Shown here: positions 1 through 5,931 of the stretch, piece by piece
How positions within the stretch are numbered: the stretch's first letter is position 1
Layout: each line of letters opens with the position of its first letter
Source of the DNA: CAIMZW01 sp037142435
Lineage (GTDB): Bacteria > Actinomycetota > Actinomycetes > Nanopelagicales > Nanopelagicaceae
Assembly (NCBI GenBank): GCA_037142435.1
Contig: JBAXAO010000012.1
Coordinates: 1-33,132 of the forward strand
Reading direction: 5' to 3'
DNA: 33,132 bases
Program-made: the position numbers and the translations under genes
The notes under the pieces: generated by a model
Database searches by the model: none
What the model was told of the DNA's origin: nothing
The model's input: only the letters and a program-made list of their open reading frames with translations

Positions 1-539
1 TTCCGATAATCGATGATACGTGCGGCCATGACTGGCCCGACTCCAGGAAGTTGATCGAGTTGCGTTGCTGTTGCAGAGTTCAGGTGGATCGGAAAATGAG
101 TAACGGATTGAGAACCCTTGCCCTTTGATACCGCAGGCGGAGTGGAGATGAGACCGCCGACCAGAATTTGCTGCCCGTCAAAGAGAACTTCGGCCTGGTT
201 GATATCTGAGATATCGACGCCTTTCTTGGCGCCTCCCGCTGCCGAAATGGCATCGACTGCGCGCGATCCCGAGGGCAATGTATAAACCCCTGGATGCGCG
301 ACCTTCCCGGCAACATCAACAACTACGGAGGCTGGCACGGTGGGAGATGGAATCGGCGTCGGTGATAGAGAGCTCAGTGGATCTAGTAACTTCTCCGCTG
401 AACTTTGTTGGGAGGTTGCCAGTGGGTGTCCATGCGCCAGCGAAATGTAGAAAAGACTGAGACCTATTGCGGCAATGGCCACCAAAACCAAACCTCGCCG
501 TTGCTCTCGTGAGAGCATCACCAGATCTGAAAGATTCAC
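1..539 (-). CDS. comEA: ComEA-like DNA-uptake protein (3' end outside window)
   Basis: Partial gene whose C-terminus lies beyond the left edge; 179 residues are visible from a GTG start at 539. Seen: short basic N-terminus, one membrane segment at about residues 16-35, a Ser/Pro/Thr-rich linker to about 70, an SLBB-type domain at about 73-128 (VAGKVAHPGVYTLPSG) and the start of a helix-hairpin-helix region (LNSATATQLDQLPGVGP, about 153-169). This is the ComEA layout: a membrane-anchored receptor that binds double-stranded DNA for transformation and hands it to the ComEC channel. A stop codon lies just four codons upstream of this GTG, so the start must be at 539, 521 (GTG) or 518 (ATG). The GTG at 539 has no ribosome site but has TAACTT six bases upstream, as expected for a leaderless message. 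It follows leuS by 57 bases; comEC would be expected next, outside the window. Confidence 0.9.
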   Translation of the reverse strand, partial: MNLSDLVMLSREQRRGLVLVAIAAIGLSLFYISLAHGHPLATSQQSSAEKLLDPLSSLSPTPIPSPTVPASVVVDVAGKVAHPGVYTLPSGSRAVDAISAAGGAKKGVDISDINQAEVLFDGQQILVGGLISTPPAVSKGKGSQSVTHFPIHLNSATATQLDQLPGVGPVMAARIIDYR

Positions 540-545
540 GCCACC

Positions 546-551
546 AAGTTA
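546..551 (-). promoter_or_regulatory. Candidate -10 box (TAACTT) for leaderless comEA
   Basis: On the minus strand TAACTT is followed by six bases and then the GTG start of comEA. This puts the expected transcription start on the start codon itself. No Shine-Dalgarno sequence is visible. No convincing -35 hexamer is seen. The same spacing recurs at iscS, fabD and the DnaX-like gene. Confidence 0.4.
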
Positions 552-575
552 TTGATCCGACTTCCAAGCAAAATA

Positions 576-589
576 CCAGAGGAGTCTGG
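576..589 (-). terminator. Possible weak terminator after leuS
   Basis: Just past the leuS stop, the minus strand reads CCAGA, a CTCC loop, then TCTGG, followed by TATTTT. This is a five-pair stem with a short, interrupted U-run, so it would be a weak Rho-independent terminator or only a chance hairpin. It lies before the proposed comEA promoter, which fits separate transcription of comEA. Confidence 0.3.
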
Positions 590-596
590 CTGTGAA

Positions 597-3053
597 TTAA
601 AGAACGATGTTGACGAGCTTTGGCGCCTTGACAATAACTTTCTTAATCTCTTGCCCAACAAGGCTTTCCGAAATCTCGGGATTGGAATACGCCAGCGCTT
701 CTAATTCCGAATCTGAGATCTGAGGCGAAACCTCTATACGGTCTTTAATCTTGCCGTTGATCTGCAAGATGGCAACCACGGCATCGGATTCCAACAGCGC
801 CGGATCAATTGCCGGGAAGCCAGCAAGTGCGACTCCGGGTTGGTGTCCTAACTTCGCCCACATTTCTTCGGCGGTGTATGGGGCAACTAACGACAGGGTT
901 AAGGCAATAACTTCAGCAGATTCACGAACCGCAGGATCTGCCGCCCCGCAACCGGTATCTATTGCTTTGCGAGTGACATTTACAAGTTCCATAATGCGGG
1001 CAACCGCGACGTTAAAGCGGAAGGATTCGACTGCAAAATTGATGTCGTGCAGAGCTTTATGTGTAGCTTTACGCAGAGCCAGATCCCCTTGCGTTACATC
1101 TATACCTGGTTGGCTAGAAACGTCGCCCGAGATTCGCCAAGCGCGATTAATAAATTTTACCGAGCCACTAGGCGAAACATCAGCCCAGTCGATGTCATCT
1201 TCAGGCGGACCTGCAAATACTAGTGAGAGTCGAACTGCATCGACGCCGTGCGTATCTAACTGTTCGGACAATGTAACTAAGTTACCCCGCGATTTGCTCA
1301 TAGCGGAACCGTCCATCAAGACCATGCCTTGATTGAGGAGACGAGTAAATGGTTCAGTGAAATTGACTAGTCCGATGTCGTACAAGACCTTGGTAAAGAA
1401 TCTGGAATAAAGCAGATGCAAAATCGCGTGGGTGACGCCACCAACATATTGATCAACAGGCAACCACTCATTGACTAGTTCGGGATCAAAAGCGCGTTCG
1501 GTATCAAAGGGGTTGGTGTAGCGCAGGAAATACCAGGAAGAGTCGAAGAAGGTGTCCATCGTGTCGGCATCACGACGGGCCGGACCGGAGCAAGTAGGAC
1601 AAGTTGTGTTGACCCAATGTTCGGCGGCGCCCAGCGGAGACGATCCCTTTGGCTTTAAATCTAAACCAGTCGCATCAGGAAGTTCGACGGGAAGTTGGTC
1701 GACAGGGACGGGCACCTCGCCACATGTGGGGCAATGAATAATAGGAATAGGCGTTCCCCAGAAGCGCTGGCGCGAGATCAGCCAATCGCGAAGACGATAG
1801 TTCTTTGCTGATTTTCCTAAACCTTTATTCGCCAATTCTTCTGTTATTTTGGCGATTGCTGCTTCTTTTGAAAGTCCGTTGAGCGATCCAGAATTTACAA
1901 GTGTCCCGTCGCCACCGGTAGCAATTCCGGTTTCGTTGGGGTCTTCTTCGCCAGTTTCTACAACCACTACAACCGGCAACTTCATGGCGCGTGCAAAATC
2001 TAGATCGCGCTGATCGTGCGCTGGAACGGCCATGATTGCGCCCGTACCGTAATCGGCCAGAACGTAATCGCTAGCCCAAATCGGAATCTGCGCACCATTC
2101 ACCGGGTTGATGGCGTATCGCTGGAGAAATACACCCGTCTTAGGGCGATCAGTCGCCAAGCGATCAATATCGCTGGCAGCCTTCACGCTCTCGAGATACG
2201 AGGTGAATTCGGCTTCGACGGCACCACCACTGGCAAGTTCAGCGGCCAAAACAGAATCGGCAGCAACGACCATAAATGTCGCACCGTAAAGAGTGTCGGG
2301 ACGAGTCGTATACACCGTGATTGGATGATCGCGGCCTTCGATTTCAAATGTCACTTCGGCGCCAACGGAACGTCCGATCCAGTTGCGTTGCATTGACATA
2401 ACTTTCTCGGGCCATTTGCCCTCAAGTTGATCCATGTCATCCAACAGGCGATCGGCGTAATCAGTGATCTTGAGATACCACTGATTCAATTTCTTCTTGG
2501 TGACAGGAGTATCACAACGCTCGCAAAGGCCGGCAACAACCTGCTCATTTGCCAAAACTGTCTGATCCTTTGGGCACCAGTTAACGGCCGAATCTTTTCG
2601 ATAAGCCAAACCCTTTTTATAAAGCTCTAGAAATAGCCATTGATTCCATTTGTAGTACTCGGGATCGCTCGTGTGGAGAACTCGGTCCCAATCGAAGGAA
2701 CAGGCATAACGGCGCATCGATGATTTGTGAATCGCAATATTTTCATAGGTCCATTTACGAGGATCGGTACCACGTTTGATCGCAGCATTTTCGGCAGGAA
2801 GTCCAAAAGAATCCCAACCGATGGGGTGCATAACGTTAAAACCTTTTTGAACCCAATAGCGAGCAATGACATCGCCCAGTGCGTAGGCCTCGGCATGACC
2901 CATATGCAGATCGCCCGACGGGTAAGGAAACATATCCAAGACATACTTCTTGGGACGCGCGTCATCAGCGCGCCCAGATCGGAAGGGAGCTAGTTCATCC
3001 CAAACAGGCAACCATTTCGCCTGTACTCCGTGAATGTCGTAAGCCTCATGCAT
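597..3053 (-). CDS. leuS: Leucyl-tRNA synthetase
   Basis: Class I synthetase that charges tRNA-Leu with leucine in the cytoplasm. Seen: the HIGH-type motif as HMGH (YPSGDLHMGHAEAY, about residues 45-58), the CP1 editing domain with TTRPDTLYGATFMVV and the downstream GTGAIMAVPAHD, and the catalytic loop as AMSKSRGN in place of the usual KMSKS. The C-terminal anticodon-binding and leucine-specific regions are present. At 818 residues it is a normal bacterial LeuRS length. I prefer the ATG at 3053 (MHEAYDIHG) because GGGAG lies ten bases upstream; an ATG at 3062 would sit only one base from that site. The start overlaps the end of the upstream dehydrogenase gene by 8 bases, so translation is probably coupled. 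Confidence 0.96.
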   Translation of the reverse strand: MHEAYDIHGVQAKWLPVWDELAPFRSGRADDARPKKYVLDMFPYPSGDLHMGHAEAYALGDVIARYWVQKGFNVMHPIGWDSFGLPAENAAIKRGTDPRKWTYENIAIHKSSMRRYACSFDWDRVLHTSDPEYYKWNQWLFLELYKKGLAYRKDSAVNWCPKDQTVLANEQVVAGLCERCDTPVTKKKLNQWYLKITDYADRLLDDMDQLEGKWPEKVMSMQRNWIGRSVGAEVTFEIEGRDHPITVYTTRPDTLYGATFMVVAADSVLAAELASGGAVEAEFTSYLESVKAASDIDRLATDRPKTGVFLQRYAINPVNGAQIPIWASDYVLADYGTGAIMAVPAHDQRDLDFARAMKLPVVVVVETGEEDPNETGIATGGDGTLVNSGSLNGLSKEAAIAKITEELANKGLGKSAKNYRLRDWLISRQRFWGTPIPIIHCPTCGEVPVPVDQLPVELPDATGLDLKPKGSSPLGAAEHWVNTTCPTCSGPARRDADTMDTFFDSSWYFLRYTNPFDTERAFDPELVNEWLPVDQYVGGVTHAILHLLYSRFFTKVLYDIGLVNFTEPFTRLLNQGMVLMDGSAMSKSRGNLVTLSEQLDTHGVDAVRLSLVFAGPPEDDIDWADVSPSGSVKFINRAWRISGDVSSQPGIDVTQGDLALRKATHKALHDINFAVESFRFNVAVARIMELVNVTRKAIDTGCGAADPAVRESAEVIALTLSLVAPYTAEEMWAKLGHQPGVALAGFPAIDPALLESDAVVAILQINGKIKDRIEVSPQISDSELEALAYSNPEISESLVGQEIKKVIVKAPKLVNIVL

Positions 3054-3981
3054 GGGGAGCATTCTCCCATCTCACGTCGGTGAGTTCTTCACTTACCTGC
3101 CAAAGATGAGCAGCCAATGTTTGGTCGTAGGCAGCTGATTTGGCCCGTGTCAGCTTCGGGTGCCCGCGCATTTCGCCCAGACCATCTGGCCCGACAAAGG
3201 AAGCCCCCACTAATCCTGGGAAGGTGGCAGCACAGAGAGCCGGCAGAGCGCCTTTCTCAGCAGATTGTGCAAAGACGGCATTACCTGCAGCCATCAACCT
3301 CTGTTGAATGAAACTTCCGCGCATTTCTGGCCCGACCATTTGCAGATGGGTTGATGAGTACCCAGGATGAGCTGCGATTGGTATGAAGCTCCAGCCGTGC
3401 ACTAAGCGCAATCTTTCGAGGTGCGAAACGAAGAGCAAGTTTGCCAATTTGCTGGCGCCGTAAGAACCCCATGGCGAATAGCTGCCAACGCCTAAACACT
3501 TTTCGCGGATATCTTGTAATGAACCGTCATCGAAATTACCAAGGCGATGAGCCATGCTAGACATAACAATTAATCGATCGCCGATGTACTGACGAATCAA
3601 TCCCGCAAAAGCGAAATGACCTAAGTGATTAGTACCCATTTGTAATTCAAAACCATCAACGGTAGAGGTCATAGGCGTTGCCATCACACCTGCATTTAAT
3701 ATGACGACATCGAAGGTGCTTTCAATGGAAGCGGCCGCACTGCGAACAGAACTCAAATCCGCAAGGTCCATAACGATGGCAGAACTGCGACCAATCTTGG
3801 CCACTGTCCGTTCGGCTTTTTCTAGCGTTCGAGCGGTGATGGTGACATCTGCGCCATGTCTGGCCAATTCGATCGCCGAGGCGAGGCCGAGTCCGCTGGT
3901 ACCTCCTGTGATGAGGAATTTCTTGGCCGAGAGATCAGGGATATTGTCAGTGTTCCAGCCTGAGGGAATCGCGTGTTGCAC
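3046..3981 (-). CDS. Short-chain dehydrogenase/reductase, retinol-dehydrogenase-like
   Basis: A 311-residue classical/extended SDR. Seen: a Rossmann cofactor motif TGGTSGLG (about residues 25-32), NAGVMA (about 100-105), the catalytic serine region VMSSMAHR and the YGASK active-site pair (Tyr/Lys). R-rich positions after the second strand (TARTLEKAER) suggest NADP(H) preference; the substrate cannot be read from sequence. The start is GTG 3981 with AAGGGA just upstream. A longer reading frame runs back through the tRNA gene and is an artefact. It sits between tRNA-Ala and leuS and overlaps leuS by 8 bases, so it is co-transcribed with leuS, though its chemistry has no obvious link to translation. 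It may be a lineage-specific insertion next to the tRNA. Confidence 0.85.
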   Translation of the reverse strand: MQHAIPSGWNTDNIPDLSAKKFLITGGTSGLGLASAIELARHGADVTITARTLEKAERTVAKIGRSSAIVMDLADLSSVRSAAASIESTFDVVILNAGVMATPMTSTVDGFELQMGTNHLGHFAFAGLIRQYIGDRLIVMSSMAHRLGNFDDGSLQDIREKCLGVGSYSPWGSYGASKLANLLFVSHLERLRLVHGWSFIPIAAHPGYSSTHLQMVGPEMRGSFIQQRLMAAGNAVFAQSAEKGALPALCAATFPGLVGASFVGPDGLGEMRGHPKLTRAKSAAYDQTLAAHLWQVSEELTDVRWENAPHA

Positions 3982-4005
3982 GGTTATTCCCTTCCGATCT
4001 ATACG

Positions 4006-4078
4006 TGGAGCTGAGGGGATTTGAACCCCTGACCCCCTGCATGCCATGCAGGTGCGCTACCAGCTGCGCCACAGCCCC
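4006..4078 (-). tRNA. tRNA-Ala (anticodon GGC)
   Basis: Read on the minus strand the gene starts GGGGCTG and ends CAGCTCC plus discriminator A, forming a seven-pair acceptor stem with one G-T pair. The anticodon arm is CCTGC, loop ATGGCAT, GCAGG, giving anticodon GGC. The T arm (AGGGG, TTCAAAT, CCCCT) is intact. CCA is not encoded. It stands between the phosphatase gene and the dehydrogenase-leuS pair, all in the same direction. I recall a tRNA-Ala near this point in other actinobacteria. Confidence 0.96.
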
Positions 4079-4096
4079 GTTTTTGATGAGGGTCAG

Positions 4097-4126
4097 ACCC
4101 TACCGAAAGAATTGGGTCATTACCAA
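4097..4126 (-). promoter_or_regulatory. Candidate promoter of tRNA-Ala
   Basis: On the minus strand TTGGTA (4126-4121) is followed by an 18-base spacer and TAGGGT (4102-4097), 18 bases before the tRNA. The -10 overlaps an 11-base palindrome, GGGTCAGACCC. The match is moderate; the tRNA could also be processed from the long upstream operon. Confidence 0.4.
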
Positions 4127-4132
4127 AGCGAG

Positions 4133-4804
4133 TTACAACTTGGGCGAATCTGGGTTTGCCAGAGCCTCATTACCCAAGAAAAGTTCGGGCGACGAACCCG
4201 CGTTGTGCTCGGTCAAGATCCACTTGTGATTGCGATCCATTTCCACAATCGACCAGGAGGCGTTGGAAAGTCCTCCCAGGACGCCCCATTGTTCGACCGG
4301 TAAATCCAACATTTTCCCCAAGAGGCAGCGGGCGGTTCCGCCATGGGTCACTAGAACCAATAGCCCCCGAGTATCTGCTAATTCATCGTTAACCAAACTA
4401 AGGGCGCGTTCGGCAACTTCGGTCCGACGTTCACCAGTTTCGCCAGCAGGTTCATCGCTGCCCGAAAGCCAGCCCAGAAAGCGGGAACTGTCTGCGGCCC
4501 GATTCTCGCTCCCCGTCTTTCCTTCCCAATTTCCACCGTGAGTTTCGCGAATACGGGCATCAATATTTACGGGCAGCCCCAACAAATCTGAGAGCGGAGT
4601 GGCCGTTTGTCGCGCGCGAATTAAATCGCTGGAAATGATTCTGGTAGGAGACATTCCAGCTAAAATTTTTGCTGAATGCGCCACTTGATAGAGCCCAACC
4701 TCGTTTAGGGGAATATCCGAATGTCCCTGAAAGCGATTTTCGACGTTCCAATCGGTTTGGCCATGGCGCCAAATCAAAATTCTAGGTCGTGGATCTGATC
4801 CCAT
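4133..4804 (-). CDS. Histidine phosphatase (phosphoglycerate-mutase family), possibly GpgP
   Basis: A 223-residue member of the histidine phosphatase superfamily. Seen: the signature RHG at residues 13-15 (LIWRHGQTDWN), the conserved FQGHSDIPLNEVG stretch, SSDLIRARQTATPL with the second arginine, the acidic RETHGGNWEG segment, and the second catalytic histidine in VTHGG. These residues make the phosphohistidine pocket. The start is ATG 4804, six bases after the rsfS stop; a TTG one codon earlier is less likely. The gene follows nadD-rsfS exactly as Rv2419c does in Mycobacterium tuberculosis, where it is glucosyl-3-phosphoglycerate phosphatase. Orthology to GpgP is an inference from gene order and family; other sugar-phosphate substrates are possible. 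Confidence 0.85.
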   Translation of the reverse strand: MGSDPRPRILIWRHGQTDWNVENRFQGHSDIPLNEVGLYQVAHSAKILAGMSPTRIISSDLIRARQTATPLSDLLGLPVNIDARIRETHGGNWEGKTGSENRAADSSRFLGWLSGSDEPAGETGERRTEVAERALSLVNDELADTRGLLVLVTHGGTARCLLGKMLDLPVEQWGVLGGLSNASWSIVEMDRNHKWILTEHNAGSSPELFLGNEALANPDSPKL

Positions 4805-4810
4805 CAAAAA

Positions 4811-5173
4811 TTATTCCTCTACGGTGATTGTCAATGGAATGCGTGGGCAATCGTTCCAGAGGCGATCGAGCATGTAGTAGCCACGAAGCTCAAGAGTTTG
4901 AATATGCACGACTAGATCCGAATAATCCAAAAGGACCCAAGCGCCGGTGCCTTCCTTGCGAATAGGTTTTTCGCCAACTTCAGCCAATTTCTTGAAAACT
5001 TCGTCGGCAATGGCATCAACTTGACGTTCGTTAGCAGCACTGGCGATAAGAAACACTTCTGAAAGAACCATCTGCTCGGTCATATCAATAGCGACGATGT
5101 CCGTGCCTAATTTGTCGGCCACAGCCTGCGCTGCAATCTGGGTGATCTTCTTAACTTGCTCACTTGCTGACAT
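4811..5173 (-). CDS. rsfS: Ribosomal silencing factor RsfS
   Basis: A 120-residue protein of the RsfS/Iojap family. It binds large-subunit protein uL14 and blocks joining of ribosomal subunits when nutrients are short. Seen: the family core (VADKLGTDIVAIDMTEQM, then VFLIASAANERQVDAIADEV) and the diagnostic C-terminal part DYSDLVVHIQTLELRGYY followed by LDRLW. I chose ATG 5173, which has GAGGA at six to ten bases upstream; a frame start at 5194 lacks support. The gene overlaps the end of nadD by 14 bases, and the phosphatase gene follows after six bases, so the three are one operon. Confidence 0.93.
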   Translation of the reverse strand: MSASEQVKKITQIAAQAVADKLGTDIVAIDMTEQMVLSEVFLIASAANERQVDAIADEVFKKLAEVGEKPIRKEGTGAWVLLDYSDLVVHIQTLELRGYYMLDRLWNDCPRIPLTITVEE

Positions 5174-5732
5174 AAAGTCCTCGTTCTCGTACATAGGTTA
5201 GAACCGATTGTGAAACGAGATGCGATGCATCCGCTCCGGTGGAAAGTAATTGCCGAACTTCTGTAGCCGAAACATCTAAGGCATCAATTTCAATTTCGGG
5301 AAATTCCGATTTCAGATCGCCTGGTCTGCGGACCACTAAAATTGAAACCATTTTGAGCAAATCTTTGCTCTTGTGCCATTGCTGAATTGATGCGGCAGCA
5401 TCGCTTCCTAAAATTAAAGTGAAGTGATCGTCGGGAAAGAACGCTTTCAACTGCGCAATGGTCTCAAAAGTGTAGGTAGGGCCCTCGCGTCGAACTTCGA
5501 TATCAGTCATAGCAACCTTAGTCTGCAGATTATCCGGTAGGTCATCTAGAGCCAAGGCACACATTTCAACTCGGTCGGCGCCATTGGCTAATGGTGCGCT
5601 TTCGCGCAGCCAAGGCTTACCAGTTGGAATTACCAAAACTTGATCAAAGCGATCTGCAACTGCTTCGATGATATGGATATGTCCTAAGTGAATGGGGTCG
5701 AAAGTTCCGCCCAAGATCCCAACTTTGCGAAT
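5160..5732 (-). CDS. nadD: Nicotinate-mononucleotide adenylyltransferase, probable ATT start
   Basis: Makes nicotinic acid adenine dinucleotide from NaMN and ATP in NAD synthesis. Seen: the nucleotidyltransferase motif GGTFDPIHLGH (about residues 8-18) and the C-terminal VSATEVRQLL that matches the ISxTxxR motif. The frame has no ATG or GTG upstream of the motif: between the in-frame TAA at 5764 and the motif the only candidates are ATT at 5732 and TTG at 5714. The ATT start gives the normal N-terminus MRKVGILGGTFDP and has AAGGA ten bases upstream. The TTG start would begin at GGTFDP and remove the first beta strand. Length from ATT is 190 residues, usual for NadD. It lies 33 bases after a small membrane-protein gene and overlaps rsfS. 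Confidence 0.93.
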   Translation of the reverse strand: MRKVGILGGTFDPIHLGHIHIIEAVADRFDQVLVIPTGKPWLRESAPLANGADRVEMCALALDDLPDNLQTKVAMTDIEVRREGPTYTFETIAQLKAFFPDDHFTLILGSDAAASIQQWHKSKDLLKMVSILVVRRPGDLKSEFPEIEIDALDVSATEVRQLLSTGADASHLVSQSVLTYVRERGLYVSK

Positions 5733-5742
5733 TCTTCGGTTT

Positions 5743-5747
5743 TCCTT
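5743..5747 (-). promoter_or_regulatory. Ribosome binding site supporting the ATT start of nadD
   Basis: AAGGA on the minus strand ends ten bases before ATT 5732. For TTG 5714 the same site would be 28 bases away, too far to act. This is what decides the start of nadD. Confidence 0.5.
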
Positions 5748-5765
5748 GCTGCTATAGGAGATGGT

Positions 5766-5900
5766 TTAGTCCCGGTCTACGCGGAGCACCAAGAAGAGCA
5801 GCAATGACAAAACTGCAAAGGCGAAGATGCCAAAGAAGACAGGCGGGGCGGGCAGCTTGCGAGTGGCGCCCTCGGCCAAGACAACGAGTGATGAGTTCAT
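5766..5900 (-). CDS. Small single-pass membrane protein, 44 residues
   Basis: Short open frame from ATG 5900 to TAA. Seen: a polar N-terminus (MNSSLVVLAEGATRKLP), then PAPPVFFG leading into a strongly hydrophobic helix at about residues 21-38 (FGIFAFAVLSLLLFLVLR) and a charged tail RVDRD. This predicts one membrane helix. Actinobacteria often carry a short membrane protein of this look next to nadD, but its function is unknown to me. There is no Shine-Dalgarno sequence; TAAACT lies seven bases before the ATG, so the message may be leaderless and start here. The gene is 31 bases after ligA and 33 bases before nadD, so it would head the nadD-rsfS-phosphatase operon. Confidence 0.75.
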   Translation of the reverse strand: MNSSLVVLAEGATRKLPAPPVFFGIFAFAVLSLLLFLVLRVDRD

Positions 5901-5907
5901 GGGAGGA

Positions 5908-5913
5908 AGTTTA
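5908..5913 (-). promoter_or_regulatory. Candidate -10 box (TAAACT) before the small membrane gene
   Basis: TAAACT on the minus strand is seven bases from ATG 5900, placing transcription start at or one base before the start codon. It lies in the 31-base gap after ligA and would give the nadD operon its own leaderless promoter. No clear -35 is seen. Confidence 0.4.
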
Positions 5914-5931
5914 ATGCCTAAAAAGAAGGAT

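Noticed and set aside
316..567. 83-residue minus-strand frame over the comEA start
   Set aside because: It is out of frame with the SLBB/HhH protein that shows clear ComEA features over the same bases.
751..1332. 193-residue plus-strand frame opposite leuS
   Set aside because: Antisense shadow of a fully conserved LeuRS C-terminal half, with low-complexity composition.
3982..4047. N-terminal extension of the dehydrogenase reading into the tRNA-Ala gene
   Set aside because: The extra residues are a translation of the tRNA sequence itself; GTG 3981 has a ribosome site and gives a normal SDR N-terminus.
4090..4100. GGGTCAGACCC palindrome near tRNA-Ala as a terminator
   Set aside because: A one-base loop cannot form a stable hairpin and there is no adjoining T-run in the right place; the TTTT on the other side belongs to the tRNA leader.
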